DNA of 64,000 bases, taken from the NCBI GenBank assembly GCA_028671895.1, contig CM053799.1:44517455-44581454 (forward strand), given 5' to 3'. The first letter of the stretch is position 1, and each line of letters starts with the position of its first letter. This document shows, one piece after another, positions 22,839 to 35,074 of the stretch. The notes beneath the pieces were generated by a model. It was not told the origin of the DNA. It ran no database searches and saw only the letters and a list, made by a program, of their open reading frames with translations. Source of the DNA: Oenanthe sinensis. Taxonomy: Eukaryota > Streptophyta > Magnoliopsida > Apiales > Apiaceae. The translations under genes were made by a program, and so were the position numbers.

Positions 22839-25639
22839 CTAAAGCTTTGCCTTGAAGTTGCAGGTGTGATGATCACTATGTTTTTCGAAGTTTTGTAAGC
22901 CACTAGTAACACATTTTAAAGGCCAGGCCACCTGTGGTTTGTTTATATATCATGAAGTTATTTCCCATGGGGCAGGCCATTCCAGGTGCAGTTTTTAGAC
23001 TTGTTTTACTCCCTATGCAATTCACATGCAGCTCATCAAAAAAGTCTTTAGCACTACTTCGTTGACATCAAACAAAGTTGCCTGCCTCCATTCGAATAAT
23101 TGTCCTTAAGGTGTACACAAAATATAATTTTACTTTAATATAAAATTTAAATTATCATATTACATAAAAGTTTAAAATTTATATTTATATCTATATTTGA
23201 TGTTAAATTTTAAATTTAATAATGAATGTAATTATATATTTTTACATAATAACATACATGTCAAAAATTAAAACGATTACTCTTTTTATTCCTCTCTTCT
23301 TCTTTTTTACGAAATTCCCTTTATTTCATTTTAGTTGTCACTTTTGAATTTTTTTATCTTATATTATATGTCCATTTCTTTATTTAATATAAATTTATTA
23401 ACAATTTTTCAAGTTACTTTCCTTTACTAACATTTCTAACGTTGATTTTTTGTCATATACATATATAATATAGATATATTGAATTAATGTATAAAATATA
23501 TATGGTTAGAAATAGAAAAAAATTGATATTCAAAATTTTTTCATATACATAATTTTTTTTTAAAAACCTATTCCCTTCATCTCAAAATAATTATCCTGTT
23601 TTGATTTTTGTTAATTAAATTGATCAAATTTTGACCGAATATTATACATAAGTATATAATTTAAAAACTAAGAGAGTTCTCTGTCAAAAAAACACACTAA
23701 GAGAGTTCATTATTTAACCTAGGCTTATATATATAATTTATTTTAAAAATTATTTTTCAATTTTTAAAAATTATAAAAAAATAATTTTTAATTTATAGTT
23801 AAAATTTGAATAATTTAATTACGGAAAAATCAAATAAAACAAATATTTTAAGATGGAGCGAGTAAGTATACCATGGAACGAAGAGCTAGAGTACTGTTTC
23901 TCGTTGTTGCCAGATACATGTTGATTTCAACGTTCTATACATTCTTATTACGACACCTGTCATATCCTTAATATTTGTGAAATTTCATTGATATATACGT
24001 CTGTTTATAACTTTGTCAGGGTCATCATTCGGATAACCAGATCGATTTTGGATTGGATTCATTCGTATTTATCAACTTTCAGTTATGATATATTTGGATT
24101 ATTGTTCAAATCGGATCAAATCTGATTCAGATTGGATTTAATTTGAACTAAAATCGGTTGAATTTCGAATTAAGATCATATTAAATTAGGTTCAGATTAA
24201 ATTCAATTGAGATCATTTTAAATCGAAAAGATACGGTCTTAATTAATTTTGAATTAGTTTTTAATTATTAGTAAAATTATAATAAAAATCGTTAAATAAA
24301 TTTGTTGAAGTAGTAACATATTCATTATCTTTCTCCTTCTATTTTTTAATTTGCGAAACTTTAAAAATCATCTAAATATTAAATATATTAGTTATAATAT
24401 AAAATAATATAAGTTTTTTAAATTTTGATTGTATAACCATTTTAATTTTTTGATATAAAATTATTTTAAATATAAATTTTACTTAAAAATAGATTAATTT
24501 AGTGAATAAAAAGAAGGTTAATACTTTGTCAAAAAAAAAAGATGGTTAATACATAGACTATAGACTCTAGACTATAAACCATAAAAATATAACTATTTAA
24601 TTAAAATTCATTTCATCTCTTTTCTAATTCGATGTAATTCGTATTTGTATCGAATCTGCTCTCGTACTTCGAGTCATATTCAGTTTAGATGATTTTATAT
24701 TTAGTTTTAATCGGTTCTAAATCATTATCAGATCTAATATTCTAGATTATTTTCAATTAAATTTTCGATTCAGGTAATTTTTGGTTCGGTTATTCAGATC
24801 CAAACTCATTTTGCCAGGTCTATCCTATAACATTTGTCCACGGGGCACATGGTCATTTCTGACTTGTCAGATATTTCGGAATGAAAATAATAAATGAGTT
24901 TTTAAAAAAAATTAAAATTGTTATCAAGTAATCGCTTCTAAATATTTTAATTTTTATCTATCATATCATAATATTAATCCATTATATCCTCAATACAGTC
25001 TATAAATTAATAATATCAGGACCGACAAATTTTATTAATTTATCGAGATTATTAATTAATCGAGGTAAAAGATGTACTCTTACTATTATATTGGGATCAA
25101 AAATCTTTAGTGAAAATATTAATTTATCGCAAGTTATTAATCTATCGATTATTAATTAATCGAGATTTTACTGTTCTAAGATTAAAAGACCCCTCCTAAA
25201 ATTAATCTTTAGGCATCTAAGATTAATTAATCTTTAGTGACACTTTTAGTAATTCATCAAAAAGACCCCTCCTAAAAGTATCATTCACCTTTAAAAATTC
25301 TATAAAAAACTTCTCTATCTTTATTTTGTTATTTAACATGTTGACATATCACGCAATAAGTGTCATTTATTCTTGACGACTCATGTCTGGGGTACAATTA
25401 AAAATAATAAAAATATATTATTTTAATATATATATATATATATATACTATTTTGCGAAAAAATTTGGATCCTTATATTTTAGGTCTCGATCGATCGCCCC
25501 TATCCCGCAGGTCGTGCCCAGACAAATCCACCTCGCTCCAAAAGGAGATAGCCAAACATTGTTCAAAGGAGCATTGCTCCTGAAACCACCGACCACAAAA
25601 CAAGTTAAGTAAAACTACAGTTTAACAATTTAACAACAA
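22839..25639. other. Repeat-rich intergenic region
   Basis: After the MGST3 promoter (to about 23100) the DNA is very AT-rich. It holds one Stowaway-like MITE (listed separately), a block at 24015-24825 with weakly related ends that both contain 'ggataacc/gaataacc', the 25010-25175 copy of the 'taatttatcgag' palindrome family, and two copies of aaaagacccctcctaaaa (25185-25202 and 25259-25276). 25480-25600 is a short GC-richer stretch without a recognisable frame. No gene seen. Confidence 0.45.
23571..23862. mobile_element. Stowaway-like MITE, about 292 bp, TA TSD
   Basis: The left end, ttcccttcatctcaaaataa, and the right end read inward, ctcgctccatcttaaaatat, are related to the plant Stowaway consensus ctccctccgtcccaaa. 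The element is bounded by TA at 23569-23570 and 23863-23864. Internally, 'ttttgattt...' pairs with the complement near 23835. AT-rich and non-coding. Confidence 0.55.
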
Positions 25640-25896
25640 TCATTTGTTAGAACCAGCATCCTGGCTTTCTTTGTCTATTTCCTTCCTTTGAGTCTGACCA
25701 TCTTCTACACCCTCCCGAGTTCCGGAGTCATGTGTTCCATGTGTCCTGCTAAGTCCTGACATCTCATGGTACTTCACAGCCCCGCTTCCATCTTCAAGAT
25801 AACTCTTGTCTTGAATATCATTTTCTTTTTTAACTTGTATTTACTCTTTTTATAAACCTGCATGATCAATGTTAGTATCTTCGAAGGCATCTTAAG

Positions 25897-27170
25897 TGTT
25901 AGAAGTGAGTTGTATAGAAACTATACAGAGGGGGGTGGATGTATGGTTTCAAATTTTTGTTCTTTTTGATTTTCTTTGATAGATGAACCGATTATGAACT
26001 ATTTGTAGCTTCTTTAACTTATGCAGTATTTATTTGAAAATTGCAGAAATAAAACAAACACTCAAAATTTAACTTTCAAACTAATTGTATATTAGAATGA
26101 ATTGCTATAAATCTGAGATTCTAGATATGAATCTCAGCTTCTTATTCTTGAAAGATACAAGGAGTGAATATAATGAAAATATTCAACTTGTTAATCTGTT
26201 AGGCTGTGCACTTTGCTATATAGACAACATGTCTCATTAACACATGCTCTTACAGACTAGTTACTAAAACTAGAAATAGACAAAAGATGTTTTACGTACA
26301 TTACACATAATCCTATTTTTAGCTAAGTCTTCAATTTGACAGTCTATCACTTCTACAATCCACTCTTCTGTCTCTGTCTTGTTCTTCTTTCAAGCTTCTT
26401 GTAGACTTGTCTCTATTTTCATAGGTTTGACTAATCCTAATCATGATAGAGCTTCAAAAACTTGTCTTATTCTTCAGCAAATCTCCTTGAAAATAGCTTC
26501 TTGAATCAATCGAATACTCAATTGAATAGTATCTCGAGGAGTCATGATATTGACTTCTCGATCGACTACTTCTGAGACTTCTCGATTAGCCTTTAGCCTG
26601 ACTTCTCGAATGACTAGACTTCTCGAATGCATATGACTTTGATGACTTCTTGATTGGACTAGACTTCTCGAATGCTCTATTATCACAGACTTCTCGATTG
26701 ATCCCATTCATCATACTTCTCGATTGCTTCAATAACTTACTTCTCGATTTATTTGCTGGACTTCTCGAATGTATATCATTTTCACACTATTTGATTGGCT
26801 TCAATTCCTTGACTTTTCGAATAGACACTTCTCGATCGAATACTGAGCCAATGAGTGACTTCTCTACCAGTTACACTTTTGACTTCTCTACTAGAGTGAC
26901 TTCTTGATCATCTATTTTGCCTTGAAAGAATTCTCAGACTGCATTCCTTATTCTTGAAGAAGTCTTATTTGTCTAAATGTCTGATCCAACTTGAATCTTC
27001 TATCAGACTTTATTCTATGACTTTAATTACAACTTGGAATTATAATTTGATCATACTTCTATATGCAAAAGTACGTTAAAATACCTAAGTCACCATCATA
27101 GTACAAGAATTCCAAATGTGTTACAACAAGACAAGTAAATTCAATACAGTAGGCTTGATTTGATCTAACA
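25897..27170 (-). mobile_element. Solo or orphan LTR, about 1274 bp (Copia-like family)
   Basis: Bounded on the plus strand by TGTTAGAAGTGAG at 25897 and TTTGATCTAACA ending 27170, so read on the minus strand it runs TGTTAGATC ... TTCTAACA. Near its 3' end (minus strand) is the pyrimidine run 'ccacccccctctgtatag', the same arrangement as in the LTR at 48519-49708. The bases beside it (ttaag, ataaa) do not match, so no target duplication is visible. No second copy or internal protease/RT domain lies next to it. Its middle carries the reiterated cttctcgaat motif. Confidence 0.6.
26540..26912. repeat. Reiterated 'gacttctcgaatg' motif inside the LTR
   Basis: About sixteen copies of [t/g]acttctcga[at]t[gt] are spaced irregularly by 10-30 bases. 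Examples are at 26556, 26575, 26600, 26616, 26659, 26690, 26714, 26740 and 26760. They do not form a strict tandem array, but the density is far above chance. On the minus strand the motif reads cattcgagaagtc. Confidence 0.7.
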
Positions 27171-28248
27171 ATAAAACCTTAGGCCTCTGATTCTTTCAAC
27201 AGACTTCCTCCAAAGCTTTCAGCTTTCTTTTCATAGAGACATAGATGCATGTGTCTTAGGGTTCATCCTGATAAGCACTAGAATCAGAGTCGTAATCAAC
27301 CTTAAGAATAATAGAGTCGTGATTTGGGGGTGTTATCAAGCATGAACAAGTCGTGCAGAGTTTGGTAAGAACAGACAACATGCTATGAAGAGACAAAAGG
27401 AGCAGTACAGAGAGTCTTGGTATCCAACCTTGACCAAAGTCATAAATTCATCAAATAGACCATGCATTTTGACTGTAATTGAGCTAAGTCTAGGATTCAG
27501 AATATCAATTTCCATAAGAACATTCCTAGTAATCCTAGGATCTTCTTGAGTAAAAGTTGTGTATGTGTCTTTGGGCAAGGTAAGGGGTATACCTAAGACT
27601 CTACTGACATAATAGAGGCCTTTAACATTCCAATAGAGGAATTGGACATGAGTGAAGGTAATCCAAATGATTACCTTGTCATCAGGGTTGGGAACTGGGG
27701 CATGTTCGAACAAGAGTTTCAAACGAAAAAGTAATCCATTAATTTTAAGAGGGCTAAACTTCAACGCCCTCAATATACAATTTTCTCTTTTAAATTTAAA
27801 CACCAAATAACCTCCATAATGCTTCAAAACATTAGTAAAACCAGTAAAGCCCCATACATCTGAATGGCAAACTTCTTATCAGAAATAGAATCAAAGTCAA
27901 CATCATCGCAAATACTATAACAACAATTTTTCCAAATTAAAGAAGATTTATGAAGAAAATTAATAGATGGTTTGACACAAGGACATCTATTTACTCTAAT
28001 TAGTACACTATCTTTTAAAGTGACTAGGTCATGTGAACTAAATAGATGAGGGAGTGAAAAAACATGTTCATTCTCCATCTGCTATTGAGTCGAGCTCAAG
28101 GTCATGTTATCGAGGGCAAGATGAGTGGACTTTTGTAACTTAGATTCCTCTTTGGCTCTTCCTACTTGTCGGAGCTAATCAATGGATCAGACTTCACTTG
28201 AAGAGTTTTATTGTGAGAGATGGTGTTCGAGATCCGACGTTGAGACAT

Positions 28249-29814
28249 CTTGTTTCGAGAGGGTGAATTGAGAGGGTATAATAAAATCAAGAAGTGTCGA
28301 GGAGAGAAGAAACAACACAGGTCCTCGAATTAATGCCTTAAATAGAATAAATTTGAGCAACATAATATTTTAAAATTATAATAACACCACATGTCTTAAC
28401 AAGAGGTTTGAGTATAACATTAAATTATGTGAGATCGATCTCAAGATACTTAATCTCTTTTATTTTATTCTCTCCCGATTCCACTTAACCAAGTATAGAC
28501 AAGTAGACAAACCAAAAAATAAAAACAAAATATTTGTACATACTTTGATTCAAAAATAAAGATTTTGTTTTCTTAATAAAAAAATATAAAATTTATTTTT
28601 ATATAATTATGTGTTATATTTTTATTACTATTTATAAAGATATATAATTCTATGTTAACAAAAAAAAAATCATGGTAGAAATTATTAAAAGTTAAGAGAC
28701 TTATATTTGCACACCCAATTAAGTGCATATTTTTTATTTGGTTTTGAGATTAAATTATTATTATTTATCAAATGATATTAACTTAATTTATATCAAAAGA
28801 TCATTTAGTCTTAATGTTGTGCACCAATAAATATATAAGGTGTGCACATACCAACTTCTCAAATTAATGTTCAAAAAAATTTAATTACATCATATTTCGA
28901 ATAAAACATAGTAGCGGAACCATTTTGTATTACTTCCCAAATTATAGTTATACTATATATATTACTTCTTATGAATTTTGTATTTGTGGTTTTGATGTTT
29001 ATCATACATTTTTAGGTGTTTTAATCATATATTAAGAGACATTATTTTTAAAATTTTCTTTTTTTAATTAAAATATATAATCAAAAATTTAATTAATAAA
29101 AAATTAATTAAAACTAATAGTTTTAATTATACGATCAAAATACCGAAAGATCTGTGCGCCAAAAATTAAAGTAACAAATAAAAATCAGAGGTAATATATT
29201 ATCAAAATTGAAATATTAAAATTCGGTAATCCATCGATATTTGAGCTGAGTTTGTAAATGATAATTGGATTTAAATTTTAAATTTTACTATCTCAATCCC
29301 CAGTTATTTGTCCAGTTTTGACATTAAACACGTATTTTAAAGTACATTAATCATATTTTAAATTATTTTTATTTTTATTTACAAAAAAAATTAAAAATAA
29401 ATTTATAGAACTTTGCGTCCTATAATATAATAATTATTAATTAAACAATAATATTATTATAATTTTAGTGAGATTTTAATAAAAATAATACTATATTCTT
29501 TTCTTAATAAAATTTGTTATAAATAAACTTTTTCCCATCCTATTTTATAAGTACTCATATTAGAAAACTAACTAAAACTTGAGTTGAATAATTTATTTTC
29601 TTATTTATTCACAATAATTATATTAAATTGAATTGAATTGTTTAAATATTTAAATTAATCAATAAATATTGAGAATAATAGTACGAGAATAAAAAATGTA
29701 TGGTTTTAACTATTAGCATGTGATGCCACGCCACCCCTGTAAGGCTGTAAGTACATAAATACAATCTGTTTCACACACACTTGATGAGTGCTGAAAGTTG
29801 GATAAGCTAAACAA
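28249..29814. other. AT-rich upstream region of the DJ-1 gene
   Basis: No gene seen. Stowaway-like single ends occur at 29288 (ctatctcaatccccagttat) and 29531 (tcccatcctattttataag) in the same orientation, so they look like fragments. The last 100 bases before 29815 form the leader of the DJ-1 gene. Confidence 0.4.
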
Positions 29815-32800
29815 ATGGCGAGCTCCAAATCTGAGAAGAAAAGTATTCTTCTTCTGTGCGGCGATTACATGGAAGACTTTGAAGTAAGTAATTACTCGAT
29901 AAATATTGATGATGATAAGAATGACTAGTTGTGATTCATAATAATCATATATGTATTTACTTAACAGGCGATGGTTCCATTTCAAGCATTACAAGCCTAT
30001 GGTATATCTGTTGATGCTGTTTGTCCTGGCAAGAAATCAGGCGATACTTGTCGTACTGCTATTCATCAGCTCTCTCACTATCAGGTCTCTCTCTCTCCCT
30101 CTCTCCCTCGCTCTCCCTCTCTCTCTCTCCCTCTCTCCCTCCCTCCCTCCCTCTCTCTCTCTCTCCTCCTCTCACTCACTCTCTCTCTCTCCCTCTTATC
30201 TTTTGTAGTTTTACTGAAAGTTTGTTTGTAGAATTTGTAGTTGAACTTGAATGAGGGGGACCATGATTTTGAAACAGTCGGAGCAATAATATCAATAAAT
30301 TTTTCGATGATTATTCGAGAATAACCGTTGCTGCTGAAAGGGGAATTTTTTTTGGTCAGGGGGTAATTCCATAAATCAAATGTATCAAAATACAATTTTG
30401 AATGATCAGAAGGACTTCATTCATTCAATAAAGTTTATCATCTAACTGAAAGACATATATGAGATGTCTCCGGACGCTTAGACAATAAAATCTTACAACT
30501 CGGAGAGAAAACTCCCAAAAAATTAACAAATAAATACAAGTAAAGTAATTGAAAAGTCTTCAGCTTTCTTGATATGTGTATGGTGCCTTCACTCCAAGTC
30601 AATTTAATTGTTTTTTCCGTGTATCTGAAAATCATAAAAGAAAATATCTCAATAAATATCGTCAAATAATATCTTAAAATATTCGCATACATTATTATAT
30701 AATTATCTAACCAAAGGGGATTCCTTTGGTTATATACCTAAAATTAACAAATAATAATATACATATTTAAACAATACATAATTAATAAATTTTATCATTT
30801 AAAATTATAATTAAAATATTAAAAATAAAAATATCCCAATTTATTTTTTATATATTTCAAAAAAACGACATTAAAAGCTAATAATTGAAATTAAAACTTG
30901 ACATTCAAGACAAAAACTTACAAATAAATGTTGTTAATGAATTAGCATAAATGAAATTAAAGGCCATAAATTTATAATTTGAAATTTCAAAATAAACTTC
31001 ACTAATTGTACTTATCAACCATCAATCACACTCAAAATTTCTCCTCAAGACAAATAAATTAAGGCACAAATTAAATTTAAAATTGTCAAAATACAATTAC
31101 ACATCATTTTAACTATCAATCATGACCCAAAATTACTTCTCCAAAGTACAAACAAGCCATCATATATGGCCCAAAATTACTCCTCAAGAGTACAAACAAA
31201 CCATCGTATATGGCCTCCAATGAATAATTATATTCATGGTACATTCTTAATTAAAATTATAAATTTTATCATACATTAGAAACAAACATATAAAAATACT
31301 TTCTACCTAATTCAAATAAAAAAAGTTACTCAAGATAAGAACATGGTAATCGAGTTCCATCTGACCCGAGAAAATATACAAAACACATACAATAAAAGAC
31401 GAATAGTATTTACACATGAAAACCATAAAGTTATACATGACTTAGATATTCACTACAAGATTTACAGAGACAATTATAAAACAAGCAACACTTATAATCT
31501 AATATACAGACTCAAACCATACACGGTACTAGTATTAATATGTGACATGATACCAAATAAGAGAGGGGGAAAAGTAAATCTAACGTAAACAAATAAAAAT
31601 AAAGTTGACCAAACTTACAAGTCAACCAAGTTTATGCTAATAAAATAAGATATAGAGTAAGCAATCAAATCGAGAGATACAGATGTGAAGTGAGCAAGCT
31701 TTAGATAATGACAAGCTTTAGCTCAAAGGGAAATTTAATTATACTGATTTTTATAATTAAGATGTGACTTGAAATGAAAACTGAAATGATTTACTAATTA
31801 TTGCAGCTCAGCCGGGGCTTCAACATCGCTTAGCCCCTCACTCGTTCCATATATGATTTCCCACTATATTATCCCTTGTTTTTGTGCGGGTAATTGTAAT
31901 ACAGTAGGTTTTGGTTCATGACCGTGAGAGAGTAATACTACCAAACGACAAACGAGGGATAAAAAGTGTAGAAATTTACTTCAAAGATAATGAATAAAAA
32001 GTGTAGAAATTTACTTAAAAGAAAATGAAGTATAGATTAGTTTGTTAAGTTATCAGTTCTCCTAAAATCTCAAGGTGTTAAGAGACTGACTTACCAGGAT
32101 CATATATTATTCTAACATTCCCCCTCACTCGAAAGCCCATATATGGGTCGAGAGTGGATCAGGAACGCCCATCTTTTTGGGGCAATAACAAGCCACCTCA
32201 AGGTATTAAGAGACTGACTTACCAGGATAATATATTATTCTAACATATTTATATGGATAGCTAGGAGTAAAAATTTATCCTTAAGCAGTGTCGATTTTAA
32301 TAACTTGGAAGTTTATAGTTAAAGGTATTTGGCTAGTTGGGTGGTTTGGGAAGATCATTAGATCAGCCTTCTATTCTCATGGTTTGGTGAACATTAGTTT
32401 GGCTTAAATGGGAAGTGACAATGTATGTTGACTACCAGCAATAATCGAACTTGTACAAAATGTTCTCCATCATCGCTTGCAAAATCATCCATTCTCACAA
32501 GCTTGGATAACTCAATGTTATTACATATTGAATTTATGTGTTACTCCTATTATTCACTACCTCAACAATGCTTATTCATGCCTCAGTATGTTCAGGTTCA
32601 TAATAACAAACGCAAAAGTTTTGTTTCATTAACTTTTATTTACAAGGCTTCCTGAAGCTTTCTCATTCTTCCTAATGTTGGCAGACCTATTCGGAGTCGA
32701 GAGGTCACAACTTTATTTTAAATGCAACTTTCGATGAGATTGAAGCCAGCAACTATGATGGGATAGTTATACCAGGGGGACGTTCTCCAGAATATCTTGC

Positions 32801-35074
32801 CATGGATAAATCTGTGCAGGAATTGGTGAAATCTTTTTCCAATTCTGGAAAGCCGATTGCCACTATCTGTCACTCACAGTTGATTTTAGCAGCTGCAGAT
32901 ATACTTAAAGGCCGAAAATGCACTGCATATCCTGCTTTGAAGCCAGTACTCATTTCTGCAGGTGCTCATTGGGTTGAAGCAGATACTTTGGCTAAATGTC
33001 ATGTTGATGGCAATCTAATAACGGCTGCTACATATATGGGCCATGCCGAGTACCTCAACCATTTTATCAAGGCATTGGGAGGCACTATAACTGGCTCAGA
33101 CAAAAAGATTTTGTTCCTCTGTGGGGTTAGTTGAATATTACTTGTTTATTTCTTTTGGTCAAACTAGGACACAATAACTTTTACATCTGTGCTTGCAAAT
33201 ATATGTTCATTTTACGCAGTTTTAAGATTAGAATTGAGTATATTCTATTTTGGAAAATAACGATTTAACAAGTATTCTACTTTATGCAGTTATATGGATA
33301 GTCAATTCATCAGCAGTACAAACTATGAGCCTTGTAGGCTAATATTGTTCATACTATGAGTTTAGTTTTACAGTTGAGAATGATTTTGAATACAGGGCAT
33401 GGTCAATTTACTGTAACTGTCACTGTCACCAGCTCTATAATTATTAATACTACATTAAAAGAGTTGGTTAGGTTAACGGATTTTGAAGTATTATTATTGT
33501 CATCAGTCATCACCCTTTGAATTTTATTAAAATTGTTAAACAAATATTAATGCCACCTATGTGATTTTATTCTCCAGTTAAAGATACTGATAGCTGTTTC
33601 ATATTTTAATGCTGGCCTTTATGGCTTTACATGTGGAGTTTTGTATTTTTAATCCTGTTTAACTTGTTTTCTAGAGTTCTTCACGTTCAAAAGCTAAAGA
33701 AGTCTGTTATATTGTGAAGTTTTAAATATGCAATAACCTGTATAGTTGGACTGCATGTTTTCTACAGGATTACATGGAAGACTATGAAGTAGTAGTTCCT
33801 TTTCAGACCCTTCAAGCTATTGACTGCCATGTAGATGCAGTATGTCCAAATAAGGGGGCAGGAGATATATGTGCAACAGCTGTCCACGATTTTGAGGGGG
33901 ACCAAACTTATAGTGAGAAACCCGGTCACCTTTTTAAGCTAACAGCCAGTTTTGAAGGTCTAGATGCTTCAAGTTATGATGCTCTTGTCATTCCTGGAGG
34001 CCGAGCACCAGAATACTTGGCTTTGGACGAAAGTGTCCTTAAACTAGTTCAGGAATTTATGGAAGCTGGAAAACCAGTAGCATCCATTTGCCATGGGCAA
34101 CAAATTTTGTCAGCTGCAGGTGTCCTTAAGGTATTCTATTCACCGCATTGCTGTTATGATATAGATATTATAAATTATTCTCTCTATATATATGTCAGTA
34201 TGTACTACTGTATGTGTAAGTGTATGTAACTGTTTATAATATATACATTTCTTATAAGTAACTTATCGTAGTGTGGCTGTTACCAGTTAAATCCTAGGTT
34301 TGTATATGTATTATGGTAGTAGGAAAATGAAATTGGCGTGAAAAAAAATTTAGTGGCTACTGTAAAAAATTACAATGAGCTGCTTAAGTGCTTTTAAGTG
34401 ACCCTTACTTCTGAAAAAATTAAGAAACAATAAGGGTTCATCAAATGTAACTAATTCTAAGGCACTGCATCATTTTTTTTAAATTTAATCTCAACTTTAT
34501 TTTCAAGGATTATATTCACAGTTTCTTATAAACTATGAAATTGATTTTGTACGGATAATTCAATAGGGCATTGACATCACTTCTATTGCGACAACATTAA
34601 GAATATTTAATATTTCTAAAATATAAACAGCATAATAATAAATCAGCATAATTCTTTGTTCATCTCCACTTCTCTGTAATAATTAATCAGCATAATTTTT
34701 TGTTCATCTTTATTGATTTGTTAAATTGAAAAACCTTTTGTACTCGGAAATGTTGTTACCCCTAATATGGCATCCTCATGGTACTTACATTACAGACTTT
34801 GACTTCTATTTGAATCTTGATTTATTGGTTTTGTGGTTTCCATAAAACTAAACTGTGTGCTACCCTTGTTCTGCATTAATTACAGGGCAAGAAATGCACT
34901 GCATACCCTGCTGTGAAACTTAATGTGGTCCTGGCCGGTGCAACATGGTTAGAACCTGATCCAATAAGTCGCTGCTACACTGATGGGAATTTGGTGACTG
35001 GAGCTGCTTGGCCAGCTCACCCTGAGTTTATTTCTCAGCTTATGTCGCTTCTCAATATCCGGGTAACTTTTTAG
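29815..35074 (+). CDS. DJ1D: Double-domain DJ-1/PfpI protein (DJ-1D type), 392 aa
   Basis: Five phase-0 exons, 29815-29883, 29968-30084, 32685-33125, 33768-34130 and 34886-35074, total 1179 bp and give 392 aa, the length of Arabidopsis DJ-1D. Two DJ-1/PfpI domains follow each other: residues about 10-195 and 206-390. In each, a nucleophile-elbow Cys is visible, ATICHSQ (Cys about 124) and ASICHGQ (Cys about 317), with IPGG upstream and the acidic YMED(F/Y)E near the domain start (Glu about 20 and 213). In plants these proteins act as glutathione-independent glyoxalase III, turning methylglyoxal or glyoxal into lactate or glycolate, in the cytosol and possibly nucleus. The ATG begins 14 residues before the first beta strand, as in the family. 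Intron 2 (2.6 kb) starts with a CT microsatellite and contains a decayed TRIM. Confidence 0.94.
30085..30200 (+). repeat. CT-rich microsatellite at the start of DJ-1 intron 2
   Basis: (CT)n with CCCT interruptions begins right at the splice donor (gtctctctct) and runs for about 115 bp. It produces long low-complexity ORFs on both strands (Ser/Leu/Pro or Arg/Glu runs) that are not genes. Confidence 0.85.
31126..31213 (+). repeat. Two 44-bp tandem units in DJ-1 intron 2
   Basis: 31126-31169 and 31170-31213 both read cccaaaattact(t/c)ct ... gtacaaacaa(g/a)ccatc(a/g)tatatgg with a few substitutions. Only two copies are present. Confidence 0.6.
32043..32245 (-). mobile_element. Decayed TRIM retroelement in DJ-1 intron 2
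   Basis: A 75-bp LTR, TGTTAAGTTATCAGTTCTCC ... TCTAACA (32043-32117), is followed by ttccccctcactcg (polypurine tract on the minus strand) and an internal part matching the TRIM at 50488-50744. The second LTR (ending 32245) has lost its first third together with the primer-binding site. Flanking bases tagtt and tattt differ at one position, consistent with an old 5-bp duplication. Confidence 0.75.

Larger units (their letters stand above)
25640..28248 (-). pseudogene. LINE-type ORF1 (DUF4283-like) remnant, split by an LTR
   Basis: The minus-strand frame 28078-27824 runs into the frame 27827-27336 by a shift at the overlap. The second frame contains HYGGYLVFKFKRENCILRAL and then KLLFEHAPVPNPDDKVIIWI, and FLYWNVKGLYYVSRVLGIPL. 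This is the DUF4283-like domain common in ORF1 of plant LINEs and related retroelement genes. A weak start, MSQRRISNTISHN, lies at 28248. A 1.27 kb LTR (25897-27170) follows. Beyond it a hydrophilic open stretch (YLEDGSGAVKYHEMSG... to a stop at 25640) could be the ORF1 C-terminal part. Stops and frameshifts make it non-functional. The domain call is moderate and the link to the distal piece is weak. Confidence 0.5.

Noticed and set aside
24015..24825. 810-bp TIR element with 'ggataacc' ends
   Set aside because: End similarity is weak and no target duplication is visible; kept only as a remark on the intergenic region.
26540..26912. CRISPR-like array
   Set aside because: The reiterated word is only about 13 bases, spacing is irregular, and it lies inside an LTR of a plant genome.
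30081..30395. Long Arg/Glu or Ser/Leu-rich ORFs over the CT tract
   Set aside because: Pure low-complexity translation of a (CT)n microsatellite at the start of a DJ-1 intron.
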